64,000 nucleotides of DNA from CAVTPU01 sp963736695 (GTDB taxonomy: Bacteria > Actinomycetota > Actinomycetes > Mycobacteriales > Micromonosporaceae): NCBI GenBank assembly GCA_963736695.1, contig CAVTPU010000001.1:62001-126000 (forward strand), written 5' to 3'. Shown here in pieces: positions 1 to 8,115 of the stretch (the first letter of the stretch is position 1; the number at the start of each line of letters is the position of its first letter). The translations under genes and the position numbers were made by a program. The notes under the pieces are model-generated. The model did not search any database. It was not told where the DNA came from and saw only the letters and a program-made list of their open reading frames with translations.

Positions 1-230
1 GGGTTGGACGCTCCGGCAACGGCCGTTGTGACCGACCAACGGCCGGCAAATGGCTCGAGCAGCCATCGGGAGGTCTGGCAGAAGACACGGCGACCGGTGG
101 GTGCGGTGAAGAAGTCGGGTATCCCGAGCACGGTCGGCTGTCACATCGGCACCGGACATCCCGTCAAATCCTGATGTCGGCCCGCCCCGGGCCGGACACG
201 TGACCGTACTCTTACAGAAAGTGGTGTCCG
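1..230. other. left-edge stretch without a confident gene
   Basis: No convincing complete gene is visible. A minus-strand frame is open from a GTG at 131 to the window edge and reads protein-like (VLGIPDFFTAPTGRRVF at its start), so it could be the first 43 codons of a gene that leaves the window, divergent from the gene at 231. There is no clear ribosome binding site to support it. The remainder would be the promoter region of the gene at 231. Confidence 0.25.
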
Positions 231-659
231 ATGACCACCGCAACGACCCGCACGTTGGCCGTGACGATCAACGCACCTTTCACGGCTGTCGTGACCGACC
301 TGTCCGACCCGCTGACGCACCCGCAGTGGGGCACGGAGTTCTTCTACGGCCCCGCCAAACCGGCTGCCGAGCCGGGCGTGGTTGACGCGAATGTCCCCAT
401 GATGGGAGGGCCCGTCCGCATGCGAATCTCCGCTGTGCCCGAGCACGGTGTGATCGACCTGTTCCTAGCGCCTGCAGGCGCGCCGTTCGGCGAGCCATTG
501 CCGATCCGGGTCGTCCCCAACGGTGACGGCGCCGACGTCCTGTTCACCCTCGCCCGCGCCGCCGGCATGCCCGAGCCCGCATGGGACCAAGCGGTGTCTT
601 CGATGGGGCGAGAGTTGGACCAGCTCAAGGCTCGACTGGAATCAGCGGTGCAGTCGTGA
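231..659 (+). CDS. SRPBCC-like (polyketide cyclase/START fold) protein
   Basis: A 142-residue cytosolic protein that resembles SRPBCC small-ligand-binding proteins: a basic N-terminal strand (TRTLAVTINAPFTAVVTDLSDP), a WGTEFFYGP segment, alternating strands, and a C-terminal amphipathic helix ending in LDQLKARLESAV. No catalytic motif is visible, so ligand and reaction are unknown. Its stop codon overlaps the GTG start of the downstream sigma factor gene (GTGA), so the two are almost certainly translated together, which suggests it acts with or is controlled by that factor. The family call rests on overall pattern only. Confidence 0.6.
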   Translation: MTTATTRTLAVTINAPFTAVVTDLSDPLTHPQWGTEFFYGPAKPAAEPGVVDANVPMMGGPVRMRISAVPEHGVIDLFLAPAGAPFGEPLPIRVVPNGDGADVLFTLARAAGMPEPAWDQAVSSMGRELDQLKARLESAVQS

Positions 660-1555
660 CGCCCGAGGAACGCAACGCCCGGGCGGAACTGCTCGGTGTT
701 CTGGCCGCCCGGGCTCAGGACGGCGACGGTGAGGCGCTGCAGGGGCTGGTGAGCGCGGTCCGCGACGACGTATACCGGCTCGCGCTACGAATGACCGGGC
801 ACCCTGCTGACGCCGAAGACGCCACCCAAGAGGTTCTGGTCAAGGTCATCACGAATCTGGCAAGCTGGCGCGGAGAGGCCCGGATCACGACCTGGATCCA
901 CCGGGTGGCGGTGAACCTGCTGCTGGACCGTCGGCGCTCGCGTGTGGAGCAGCGGCCCATGGGGTTCGACGAGTTCGGGGCCGACCTGCTTGAGGGCCTG
1001 GCCGCACCGTCCAGTGGCCCAGGCGCTGATCCTGTCGAGCAGGTGCTGCTTGACGACGTCCGGCTGGGATGCACCATGGCGATGCTGCAGTGCCTGGACC
1101 GCGACCACCGGATCGCCTACATTCTCGGCGAACTGTTCGAGGTGCCCAGCGAGGACGCCGCCTGGATCTGTGACATCAGTCCGGCCGCCTACCGCAAACG
1201 GCTCTCCCGGGCCAGGGAACGGGTTCGGGACTTCATGACCGACTACTGCGGACTGGTCGGCGAGAGCGCTCCGTGCTCGTGCGCCGCCCGAGCCCCGCGT
1301 GCGGTCGCCATGGGCAGGGTCAACCCGTCCACGCTGGCACTGGCCACCCACCCCGTCACCGAGGCGGGCGAACTGCGGCGCACCGCGCACGAGCTTCGCG
1401 GTGAGGCCGACCGCTTACGCGACGCCGCGGCCGTGATGCGCGCCCATCCCGACTACGCGGCACCCGGACCGCTCAACACCGCGCTGCGCGCCCTGCTCGA
1501 CGGTTCGGCGCTGCTCGCTCCTGTCTCCAGGAGACCTCAGACCGACGGGCGTTGA
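656..1555 (+). CDS. ECF-type RNA polymerase sigma factor with C-terminal extension
   Basis: Sigma-70 family factor of 299 residues from the GTG at 656; a frame-open ATG lies upstream at 581, but the GTGA overlap with the preceding gene makes 656 the better start. Region 2 lies at about residues 30-95 (DAEDATQEVLVKV, TTWIHRVAVNLLLDRRR) and region 4 at about 135-195 (HRIAYILGELFEVPSEDAAWICDISPAAYRKRLSRAR, here split: HRIAYILGELFEVP then AYRKRLSRARERV). A tail of about 100 residues follows, with Cys198, Cys207 and Cys209 (YCGLVGESAPCSC) and a charged helix near 238-262. Extensions of this kind occur in some ECF groups. No anti-sigma gene is adjacent; control through the tail or through the overlapping SRPBCC protein is inference. 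Confidence 0.85.
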   Translation: MTPEERNARAELLGVLAARAQDGDGEALQGLVSAVRDDVYRLALRMTGHPADAEDATQEVLVKVITNLASWRGEARITTWIHRVAVNLLLDRRRSRVEQRPMGFDEFGADLLEGLAAPSSGPGADPVEQVLLDDVRLGCTMAMLQCLDRDHRIAYILGELFEVPSEDAAWICDISPAAYRKRLSRARERVRDFMTDYCGLVGESAPCSCAARAPRAVAMGRVNPSTLALATHPVTEAGELRRTAHELRGEADRLRDAAAVMRAHPDYAAPGPLNTALRALLDGSALLAPVSRRPQTDGR

Positions 1556-1865
1556 CATGCCCAATGCGCCTCTGTGAGGCCATTCCTAACGGTTGTCAAT
1601 TCAACCGACATGACAATCCATTGTGTACGAACAACGACCGCCGCCACTGAACTCGGCCCTCACCGACCCTGGCGGATCATCAGTTGCTCGACGCATCCCT
1701 GTCATGGGTGGTTGGGAGTCAGATCGATACTCGACAACTCGCGCTCCGTGCGACATTGAGGCGCGCCAATGATTTGGCATCGACCGATTGTGGTAGCGTG
1801 CTCCGGCGCGCACGGGGCGGCCTGTCGGCGTACCCGGCGCATATCCTTTAAGGAGTGATGCCGAC
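1556..1865. other. 310-bp intergenic region
   Basis: No supported gene. A short inverted repeat TTGTCA at 1593-1598 with TGACAA at 1611-1616 lies just after the sigma factor gene and could be an operator or weak hairpin. The right end carries an AGGAG at 1851-1855, ten bases before the GTG of the next gene, which fixes that start. Confidence 0.4.
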
Positions 1866-2444
1866 GTGTCGACTGAACCGGATTTCGGAGCGCCACTGCG
1901 ATCCCACCGGGGAACCTTCGCCGCTGGCGGCTGGTTGTGGTATCTCGGTGGGGTCTCCCTGCTCGCCGGGTTTTTTATGCTTCTCCCGGACACCCCGTCG
2001 AGCACCCGACTTCCGAACTCCCCACCGCCGCCGGTCGCTACGTTCGCCGAGCGGATGTCGCTCGCCACGTGGGCTTTTGGCGCCGCGGTTGCATTCCTGG
2101 CCCTACCGGTGCTGCGGTTGCGCCAGGTCGTCGAGGTCCACGAATTTGGTTTCGTCTGGCGTCGTCTGCTGCGCGGACCTCGACGCGTTCATCGGGGCGA
2201 CGTGACCGGGGTGACCCTGGAGAGCTCACGGTCGAATGTGACTGTGGTCGTCGCTCGACGCAAAGGGTTCGACCTACGTATGGTCGGGCTCAAGGACGCC
2301 GACCAGTTGGCCCGGTTCGTCGCCCCCCTTGCACCGCCGCCCGCCGCGCCGGCTGCACCGTTGTCCGAGGGGGCAGACGACACGCGCGGCCAGTCCGCAG
2401 CATGGGTCCCCGGCAGCTGGCAACCGCCCGCGTCAGGCTCCTGA
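1866..2444 (+). CDS. two-helix membrane protein with PH-like tail
   Basis: A 192-residue protein, function unknown. Two hydrophobic segments at about residues 20-42 (GGWLWYLGGVSLLAGFFML) and 65-88 (SLATWAFGAAVAFLALPVL) are joined by a proline-rich loop. They are followed by a soluble part with a strand pattern (VVEVHEFGFVWRRLLRG, GDVTGVTLESS, VTVVVARRKGFDLRM) like bacterial PH-type domains of membrane proteins, and a Pro/Ala-rich tail. The GTG start is chosen because of the AGGAG ten bases upstream. The gene at 2481 follows 36 bases later in the same direction and is likely cotranscribed. Confidence 0.6.
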   Translation: MSTEPDFGAPLRSHRGTFAAGGWLWYLGGVSLLAGFFMLLPDTPSSTRLPNSPPPPVATFAERMSLATWAFGAAVAFLALPVLRLRQVVEVHEFGFVWRRLLRGPRRVHRGDVTGVTLESSRSNVTVVVARRKGFDLRMVGLKDADQLARFVAPLAPPPAAPAAPLSEGADDTRGQSAAWVPGSWQPPASGS

Positions 2445-2480
2445 CGGAGTTCCCGTCCCCTCTATCATTGGAATATCTCG

Positions 2481-3197
2481 ATGTTTGTCTCGATGATCAC
2501 ATTTCTAATTCCGATAGCCATCGTCGGGGTCTGGTCCCTGCTCATCGTCGTAAACCATCGACGCGCAGCCCGGCGGATCGTCGAAGCCGCCGCCGGCTAC
2601 GAGGCAGACAACCTCGCCCGCCGACTCGGGCTCGTCCTCGTCGAAGGTGACCCGACCTTCAACCTCATGAACCGCGGATCCAACCGCGAATTTCTGCGGG
2701 GAGCGAGACTGTTCCGGCCGGTAGACCTGCGACTGCGGATGGCCGGTGCGATCGACGACGTCGCCGTGGAACTGCGCTATCACTTCGCACAGAAGAAGAG
2801 CATTAGTCTCGTATCGGTGACCTACCAGACCGCGCAGGACTGCCGGATCACCGCACGGCCCGCGCGGCCGTTCCCGCCGTTCGAGGTCATCTCCCGGCAG
2901 ACAACGCGGGGACCCATCGTCGGCAAGACCGGCGTCGCCCAGATGGCGACCGGTCGCCCGGACGTGGACGCGGCGCTCGCTGTGGCCACGCTCGAGCCCG
3001 CCATGGCCCAACTGCTGGGTGAAATGATGGGGTGGTTTGCGCCGGTCGCCGCAGCCGGTGTGCACCTGGTCGGAGACGGACAGGAGATCGCCTTTCTCCT
3101 GCACGCCGACGGCCCACCGACGATCGAAGACGTGCTGCCGCATGCCCCGTCAATCGTGGCGGCAGTGGCGAAGCTCGCTCGCAAGGTCGGTGGGTGA
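2481..3197 (+). CDS. membrane-anchored protein of unknown function
   Basis: A 238-residue protein with a single N-terminal membrane helix (about residues 5-24, ITFLIPIAIVGVWSLLIVV) followed by a basic stop-transfer stretch (NHRRAARR) and a cytosolic domain of about 210 residues. No known motif was recognised. The body alternates beta strands (VAVELRYHFAQKKSISLVSV) with two helices, and a late strand pair (GVHLVGDGQEIAFLLHADG). It lies 36 bases after another small membrane protein, probably one transcription unit, and converges with the dehydratase gene, whose stop is 15 bases away. Real coding is supported by GC-rich third positions and length. Confidence 0.6.
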   Translation: MFVSMITFLIPIAIVGVWSLLIVVNHRRAARRIVEAAAGYEADNLARRLGLVLVEGDPTFNLMNRGSNREFLRGARLFRPVDLRLRMAGAIDDVAVELRYHFAQKKSISLVSVTYQTAQDCRITARPARPFPPFEVISRQTTRGPIVGKTGVAQMATGRPDVDAALAVATLEPAMAQLLGEMMGWFAPVAAAGVHLVGDGQEIAFLLHADGPPTIEDVLPHAPSIVAAVAKLARKVGG

Positions 3198-3212
3198 ACA
3201 CGAGCCGCGACG

Positions 3213-4154
3213 TCAGAGGTCGGCGGGATCGGTATTGGCTCCACACAGGACGATCACGATGCGTTCGCCGGGCTGCGGACGATATGCGCCGGCGGTGAGT
3301 GCGGCGAGTGCCGCCGCCGCACCATATTCGATGGCGATGCGCCGGTGGTCCCACAGCATCCGCCGGGCGGCGATGAGGTCGTCGTCGGTGACGAGCACTG
3401 ATTGCACGCCGGCACGCACTGCGATGGTGTAGGCGATGTCGCCGATGCGGCGGGCGCCGAGGGTGTCGGCCGCGATGCCGGACACGGCGACGTCTACTGG
3501 CCCGCCGGCGGAGAGCGCGGCGTGCAGAGTGGGAATGGTGACCGGCTCGACGCCCACGACGCGGGCGTCGCCTTCCACCGCAGCGGCGACACCGGCCATG
3601 AGCCCGCCGCCTCCGACGGCGACGAGAATGGTGTCGACCTCACCGTCGAGTTGGTCGAGCAGTTCGGTGCCGAGGGTTCCCGCGCCGGCCACGATGTCGG
3701 GCTGGTCGTAGGCGTGGCAGTACACGGCGCCGCTCGCGGCGGCGTGCGTAATTGCCGCCTCATACGCCTCGGCATACTCCCGGCCCGTCTGTATGACGGT
3801 CGCGCCGTACGCGTTGAGTTTGTTGACCTTGACTTTGGGGGCGGTGGTGGGCACGAACACGGTGGCGGGCACGTCGAGGGTGGCCGCGGCGTAGGCGTTG
3901 GCAAGGCCGGCATTGCCGCCGGAGGCGACCACGATGCCGACCTTCGGGTCGAGCTCACCGGCTTCGCGGGCGGCGAGGATGCGATTGAACGCGCCGCGGG
4001 CCTTGAATGTGCCGGTATGTTGCATGAACTCCAATTTCAGCCAGGCCGGGCCGGGGAACGTGCCGGCGTCGACCTCAGCGATGGGGGTCCGGCGGACGTG
4101 GCCGGCGATACGCGCAGCGGCGGCATCCACATCGGCGCGTGTGACCATGTCCAC
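3213..4154 (-). CDS. threonine/serine dehydratase-like PLP enzyme
   Basis: Fold-type II PLP enzyme of 313 residues, the length of catabolic threonine/serine dehydratases that lack the C-terminal ACT domain. The Schiff-base lysine is Lys51 in TGTFKARGAF. SGGNAGLA binds the substrate carboxylate, AVGGGGLMAGVA is the glycine loop that holds the PLP phosphate, and VLCGANTDP carries the C-terminal cofactor-contact residue. The expected reaction is deamination of L-threonine or L-serine to 2-oxobutyrate or pyruvate and ammonia; a racemase or a dehydratase for a related hydroxy amino acid cannot be excluded. The absence of an ACT domain argues against feedback control by isoleucine. Confidence 0.85.
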   Translation of the reverse strand: MDMVTRADVDAAAARIAGHVRRTPIAEVDAGTFPGPAWLKLEFMQHTGTFKARGAFNRILAAREAGELDPKVGIVVASGGNAGLANAYAAATLDVPATVFVPTTAPKVKVNKLNAYGATVIQTGREYAEAYEAAITHAAASGAVYCHAYDQPDIVAGAGTLGTELLDQLDGEVDTILVAVGGGGLMAGVAAAVEGDARVVGVEPVTIPTLHAALSAGGPVDVAVSGIAADTLGARRIGDIAYTIAVRAGVQSVLVTDDDLIAARRMLWDHRRIAIEYGAAAALAALTAGAYRPQPGERIVIVLCGANTDPADL

Positions 4155-4178
4155 CGTCCTCCAAGCGTTTGAACAACC

Positions 4179-4403
4179 TTAACGCAGCGGCGACCCGGTC
4201 AACGGCGGCAGTTCGGCGAGTGGCTCGGTGAGGTCCCATACGCTGATGGATCCGGCATGGCTGCCAACCATCGCGGCGTGTGCAGCGAATCCCGTCAACG
4301 ACAGCGCATCGACGATCACGCGGCGCCCGTCGGGGGTGACTGTTGGATCGTGACTGCCCACACTGCCGGCTGAGGCCAATGGCCGGGTGACGCCACCGGA
4401 CAC
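4179..4403 (-). pseudogene. possible WD40-repeat remnant
   Basis: A 74-codon frame ending in a stretch typical of one WD40 blade (DPTVTPDGRRVIVDA, then GSHAGSISVWDL). Complete WD40 proteins are several hundred residues, and no further blades are found upstream because the next gene on the same strand begins only 17 bases away. It therefore looks like the C-terminal remnant of a deleted beta-propeller gene rather than a functional gene. Start and expression are unsupported. Confidence 0.35.
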
Positions 4404-4419
4404 GCCAGATTGCTACACG

Positions 4420-4830
4420 TCAACTCGGATCGAGATCGATGCGGATCGTCAACGGCGACGTGGCCATGAGACGCCCTATCGCGGCGTCCCACTGATGCGG
4501 CAAAGTGCGGGAGCGGGCATAGAAGTCGTCATCAACAAGCACAACGGCGGTCCCGGCGCGCCACTGACGACCGATCTTCAGTCGGACCCTCGGGTTGGCC
4601 CGCACGTTGCGAACATAGTCGGCCTGGTCACCGTGCGCGGCAATCAGCCAGAACGTGTCACCGAGCAGTCCGTTGCCGATCGGGGTATGCCGCGACAGCC
4701 CAGAACGTCGTCCAGTCGTTTCCAGGAGCGCGAAGGCTCGCGGCGCGACGCCTTTTCGCAGGAAGAACCGCATCAACCGGTTGTTGAGCCGCTCGATTGC
4801 GGTGATCACTCGGTACCTTCGGGAGCGCAT
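4420..4830 (-). CDS. deazaflavin (F420)-dependent nitroreductase-family oxidoreductase
   Basis: A 136-residue protein of the Ddn-like family, split-barrel enzymes that use reduced F420 to reduce quinones or nitro compounds, found mostly in actinobacteria. The family signature is visible: an N-terminal basic amphipathic helix, LETTGRRSGLSRHTPIG, FWLIAAHGDQADYVRNVRANPRVRL and the terminal RIDLDPS. Length matches the family. The N-terminal helix suggests peripheral membrane contact, in line with a quinone substrate. The gene stands alone, so its substrate cannot be inferred from context. Confidence 0.85.
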   Translation of the reverse strand: MRSRRYRVITAIERLNNRLMRFFLRKGVAPRAFALLETTGRRSGLSRHTPIGNGLLGDTFWLIAAHGDQADYVRNVRANPRVRLKIGRQWRAGTAVVLVDDDFYARSRTLPHQWDAAIGRLMATSPLTIRIDLDPS

Positions 4831-4883
4831 GTATTGGTTCTACCGCAACAAGCAGCAGACGTTGCTCGCGAGTCCGCCTCCGG

Positions 4884-5690
4884 TCATGGCGCGGCAGTGA
4901 AGCGGACCCGAAGCGGAAGGTGGTCGGACGGTTCGGCCAACGACGGCAACGCCGTGTCGCGGGTGAGCTTGGGCAACGTGTCCGGGTGCGGGGTGAACCG
5001 CCCGGTCGTATATAGCAAATAGTCGAGCTTTCGCGGACGACCGTTGATCGCGCAGGTGTCCCAGGGACGTTGACTTCGGCAGCTGTCGCTCATTCCTCGC
5101 CCGAGCGCCGCCGTCACGACGTCGCTCTGCGAGGTGGCGTTGAAGTCTCCCGCGAAAATCCAGGTGGCGTTCGGGGCTTGCGCGTCGCGGTAGGCCAAGA
5201 GTTCCAGCATCTGTCGGTGGCCCACATGCTCGGCAGGAGGTGTCGACTCGGGTTGCCAGGCCAAGTGGGCGCAGACCACGTACAAGGGCCGTTCGTTGAC
5301 TGTGAGGTGGACGACGAGGGCCATGTCGTCGTCGCCGGGCCGGTGTGCCTGGAGACGCAGTTGCTGCCAGTCCTCCCAGCGCAAGCGGCCTCGCCGGGCG
5401 AAGACCGCCAGGCCTTCGGGGCGCCGACCACGGCGCAGATAGGCAGCATCGTGGGTAGGGTCGAGACGGGTGTGGAGATCCTGGTAGACCGCCGGCTCGA
5501 GTTCTTGGACGCACAGCAGGTCAGCGTCGAGCTCCTGGATGCGAGCCAGCAGCCTCGCGTGCCGCCGGGTAGAGTCGAGGGACTCGGAAGTCGACAAGGG
5601 GTATCGATCGGGCCGGGTGTAGGACTGGGCCAGAACGTTGTATGTCACCGCAGAGAATGTATTCATCCAGCACACCGTACTCATGGGCAA
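4884..5690 (-). CDS. endonuclease/exonuclease/phosphatase (EEP) family hydrolase
   Basis: A metal-dependent phosphodiesterase fold of 268 residues. All EEP landmarks are present in order: VTYNVLAQSY (metal-side Asn), DLLCVQELE (metal-binding Glu), WIFAGDFNATSQSD (catalytic Asp-x-Asn) and the terminal PSDHLPL (catalytic Asp-His). The spacing and the YNVLAQ element recall the nocturnin/CCR4 branch, but bacterial members act on varied phosphodiesters, so the substrate is open. No signal peptide is seen. The ATG at 5690 or an in-frame ATG at 5666 could be the start; neither has a strong ribosome binding site. It is divergent from the gene at 5720. Confidence 0.8.
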   Translation of the reverse strand: MPMSTVCWMNTFSAVTYNVLAQSYTRPDRYPLSTSESLDSTRRHARLLARIQELDADLLCVQELEPAVYQDLHTRLDPTHDAAYLRRGRRPEGLAVFARRGRLRWEDWQQLRLQAHRPGDDDMALVVHLTVNERPLYVVCAHLAWQPESTPPAEHVGHRQMLELLAYRDAQAPNATWIFAGDFNATSQSDVVTAALGRGMSDSCRSQRPWDTCAINGRPRKLDYLLYTTGRFTPHPDTLPKLTRDTALPSLAEPSDHLPLRVRFTAAP

Positions 5691-5719
5691 AGTTGACTGA
5701 CCAGGACACGTTTTCGGAC

Positions 5720-6721
5720 ATGGCGAACACCGACGTCTCCCCGCTGGGCTGCACCTGGCAGCGCTACCTCGACGAGTTGGCGCGCGAACATGGCGGTTGG
5801 GGTGCGCTCACCCACATCCTCATGCGGCGCGCCGGCCCATCAGTCGGGTTGCCGGAGGATCCTGGGACCATCGAGCGCGGATTGCGCCGCCTCAAAAGTC
5901 GCGGCAATGCGCCCGGCGGGCAGTACGGTAGCTGGCTACTTCGTTATTTTGGTGTGCCGCAGCCGCTGGAGGACACCGCCCGCTGGATGGGTCAGTATCA
6001 CAGTCGATTCGCCGATTTGCCACTATCGCTGCGGGAATCGCAACTGCTGCTGTGGGACCGGCCACCGATCGCCGAATCCCCGGCAGCCTGCTGGATCCAC
6101 CTTGGACTGGCATCGATCGCGATGCGCCGGCAGGATCACGACGGCGCACAGTTGCGGCTCAGTCAGGCGGACACCGCGACGCAACCTGACGCTCAGGTCG
6201 AGGCCATGTTGTTGCGGGCGCGCATAGCGATGGATCGAGGAAGTCGAGCCAACGCCGAGAAGACGCTCACTCAGGCGCACACACACATCGAGAGCCTGCC
6301 GGCCGGCGTCGACCGGGACTGCTATCACGCCCGCTGGGCGGACCAGCGCGCATATCACTTCACCCATGCGGGACCAGTGCCGCAACTGGCCGAGGCCGCG
6401 CGATGCTACCGCTCCGTCAACCCCCACAGCCAAGCCGCATTCGCGTTGTTTCGCCGCGAGCATGGACTGGCTTACTGCCATTGGCGGCTCGGGCAGCACG
6501 CACGCGCGGTTGGGCACGCGCGGGCCGCCGTCGAACATGCCGGCGATGCCGGCCTGCTCCGGTTTCGCGCGATGGCCCTGCAACTGTTGGCCCGCATCGA
6601 ACCCGACCACGCCAGCCGACTGCTGGATCGAGCGAGTCGGATAGCTGCCGAGCTGGAGCACGCGGACCTCGCATCCCACGGGACGGCAGCCTCGGCCGCC
6701 GGATCATACATCGAGGTCTAA
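5720..6721 (+). CDS. TPR-like helical-repeat protein
   Basis: A soluble protein of 333 residues from the ATG at 5720; the frame is open to 5642, but that would overlap the divergent gene. The first 90 residues carry conserved aromatic and charged positions (CTWQRYLDELAREHGG, GGQYGSWLLRYFGVP). From about residue 110 on, paired helices of TPR type follow, such as LRLSQADTATQPDAQVEAM, MDRGSRANAEKTLTQAHTH and YCHWRLGQHARAVGHARAA. It could be a scaffold or a sensor/regulator. It precedes a run of small proteins and an AAA+ ATPase on the same strand. An imperfect hairpin at 6762-6790 separates it from them. Confidence 0.65.
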   Translation: MANTDVSPLGCTWQRYLDELAREHGGWGALTHILMRRAGPSVGLPEDPGTIERGLRRLKSRGNAPGGQYGSWLLRYFGVPQPLEDTARWMGQYHSRFADLPLSLRESQLLLWDRPPIAESPAACWIHLGLASIAMRRQDHDGAQLRLSQADTATQPDAQVEAMLLRARIAMDRGSRANAEKTLTQAHTHIESLPAGVDRDCYHARWADQRAYHFTHAGPVPQLAEAARCYRSVNPHSQAAFALFRREHGLAYCHWRLGQHARAVGHARAAVEHAGDAGLLRFRAMALQLLARIEPDHASRLLDRASRIAAELEHADLASHGTAASAAGSYIEV

Positions 6722-6761
6722 TCCTCTCGACCTCGATCGCATATGCAAACCTGACCGACCG

Positions 6762-6790
6762 TCGATAGTCGGCACCCGAACGACTGTCGA
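6762..6790. promoter_or_regulatory. imperfect inverted repeat upstream of the AAA+ module
   Basis: TCGATAGTCG (6762-6771) and CGACTGTCGA (6781-6790) pair with one mismatch around a nine-base loop. It lies between the TPR-like gene and the small-protein genes, about 90 bases before the start at 6881, so it could end the upstream transcript or serve as an operator for the downstream one. There is no T-tract. Confidence 0.3.
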
Positions 6791-6880
6791 TGTGACTCAA
6801 CGTATCCGCAAGACTCTTGTATGTAATCGCTCGTGATCGAGAAAGCCGGCCTCGACCCACTCGAATCAGTAGGGAGCGCA

Positions 6881-7270
6881 GTGAAAAGGGACGACGCGAA
6901 TAGGAACCAGCAGGCCCGGCAAGAAGCGGCGGCGGCCATCCTCAACACGCTTCTGCCATGGATCGAAGCCCTGATCGGAACCACCGCCAAGGAGGGACGC
7001 AACCCAGGCGTCCAGGACAGTCTCACGTTTGAGGAGGTTGTCGCCTATTTCACGAGAGCCCACAACGGGGATCCGGCCATTGCGGGGGGAGCACTTTATC
7101 GACGTCCCCACCCACAGGGGCACCTGGTTTTTCAGGTCTTCCTCAATGACAACAACGAGTTGATCTTTAAACAACGCGGATTTCCCATGGGTCGCGTGCT
7201 CATTGCCCGCAGATTCGACGACGAACTCGACGAAAAATTTGCCAACGTAGACCTCGTGCTATTTCGGTAG
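6881..7270 (+). CDS. small protein of unknown function, first gene of the AAA+ module
   Basis: A 129-residue protein, not recognised. The GTG at 6881 is preferred because AGGGAG (6871-6876) lies four bases upstream; a GTG at 6833 is also in frame but has none. The N-terminal third is helical with Gln/Ala-rich faces (NRNQQARQEAAAAILNTLLP), followed by an alpha/beta part ending in strands (GHLVFQVFLNDNNELIFKQ). There is no membrane segment. It is seven bases upstream of the 48-residue membrane protein and reads in one direction with the next four genes. Confidence 0.6.
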   Translation: MKRDDANRNQQARQEAAAAILNTLLPWIEALIGTTAKEGRNPGVQDSLTFEEVVAYFTRAHNGDPAIAGGALYRRPHPQGHLVFQVFLNDNNELIFKQRGFPMGRVLIARRFDDELDEKFANVDLVLFR

Positions 7271-7277
7271 GAATGTC

Positions 7278-7424
7278 ATGACCTTGTTGAGCGTAGCCGC
7301 AGGCGCAGCTCTTGGGCTGCTGAGCGCACTGCTGTTGATCTATGTTGTCGCTCGCCGCCGAAGCGGCAACAACGACACCATCAGTCAGGAGAGCATCAAT
7401 TCCTGGTTTCGCAAACGTCGCTGA
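7278..7424 (+). CDS. 48-residue single-pass membrane protein
   Basis: A short frame starting at ATG 7278: MTLLSVAAGAALGLLSALL, then LIYVVARRRSGNN and a polar tail ending WFRKRR. One membrane helix (about residues 3-25) with a basic cytosolic tail is clear. It sits seven bases after the previous stop with a GTAGGAATG ribosome-binding context, and 35 bases before the next gene, so it fits the operon well. Its architecture resembles the two following membrane-anchored proteins but without their soluble domain. No known family was recognised. Confidence 0.5.
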   Translation: MTLLSVAAGAALGLLSALLLIYVVARRRSGNNDTISQESINSWFRKRR

Positions 7425-7459
7425 GCAACAACCAGCGCCCAGAGAGGACTTTCGCGCTT

Positions 7460-7816
7460 ATGGACCCTGTCACTATTGCCCTAGCCCTGACGTTCTTTGG
7501 TGCGATCGTCGTTGCGGTAACCGTGGTGACGATCATGAAGATCGTCGACTGGTTCCGTTCGAGGGGACGCATCAAGACTGAGCACGCGCAATCTCTGGCC
7601 TTTACCCTAGCCGTACGAATCAAGGACAAGAAGTACGTCGAGGTCAACGGCGTCTTCGATGGCAAGCCGACAAACACCCAGATCATCCAGGGGTTCTACG
7701 ACCCGGTCGAAGACAAAATTGTCGACGCTCGAGCAATGGCGAGCGACAAGCCCCCCGCAGACAACGACATTGCCCGCCTCCATGACGAGGGCGACGGCCT
7801 CGTCATCTACAACTAA
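7460..7816 (+). CDS. membrane-anchored small protein, paralogue A of the AAA+ module
   Basis: A 118-residue protein with an N-terminal membrane helix (about residues 5-27, IALALTFFGAIVVAVTVVTI), a basic linker (WFRSRGRIKTEHA) and a small soluble domain: KDKKYVEVNGVF, then NTQIIQGFYDPVEDKIVDARAM and the terminal GDGLVIYN. The next protein has the same plan (anchor, KYRVVVGVF strand, DE-rich helix, final GSIVVYT strand), so the two look like diverged paralogues. Function is unknown. The position directly before an AAA+ ATPase suggests membrane tethering or substrate roles. Confidence 0.6.
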   Translation: MDPVTIALALTFFGAIVVAVTVVTIMKIVDWFRSRGRIKTEHAQSLAFTLAVRIKDKKYVEVNGVFDGKPTNTQIIQGFYDPVEDKIVDARAMASDKPPADNDIARLHDEGDGLVIYN

Positions 7817-7824
7817 GCACGCCA

Positions 7825-8115
7825 ATGGTCATTCCAATCGCGTGGTGGCTTGCCGCCGCGATAGTCACGCTCATTATCGGTGGCGCGATCACCTGGGCCG
7901 TCATCGAGCGGTGGATCGAAAAGAACAAGATCGCACATGGCGCCGCCCATATTGTCAGGACGCATATGCGGCAGGGAAAATATCGGGTGGTCGTCGGCGT
8001 TTTTGGCCCCACCGGGTCTGCCGGCGCGACGACTGCCTGGGAGGCTGACGAAATCCACGCCGACCTCAACCGCCGCCTAGACGAAGGCAGAGGCAGTATC
8101 GTTGTTTACACGTAA
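7825..8115 (+). CDS. membrane-anchored small protein, paralogue B of the AAA+ module
   Basis: A 96-residue protein with one N-terminal membrane helix (about residues 3-27, ending TWAVIERW), a lysine/histidine linker and a short soluble domain whose strands (GKYRVVVGVFG and RGSIVVYT) match those of the upstream protein. It starts eight bases after the previous stop, and its last 14 bases overlap the 5' end of the AAA+ gene, so translational coupling is likely. No family was recognised. Confidence 0.6.
   Translation: MVIPIAWWLAAAIVTLIIGGAITWAVIERWIEKNKIAHGAAHIVRTHMRQGKYRVVVGVFGPTGSAGATTAWEADEIHADLNRRLDEGRGSIVVYT

Noticed and set aside
785..1390. Long minus-strand frames opposite the sigma factor and many other genes
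   Set aside because: Typical antisense shadow frames of high-GC DNA: Arg/Gly/Pro-rich translations without motifs, and no ribosome binding sites.
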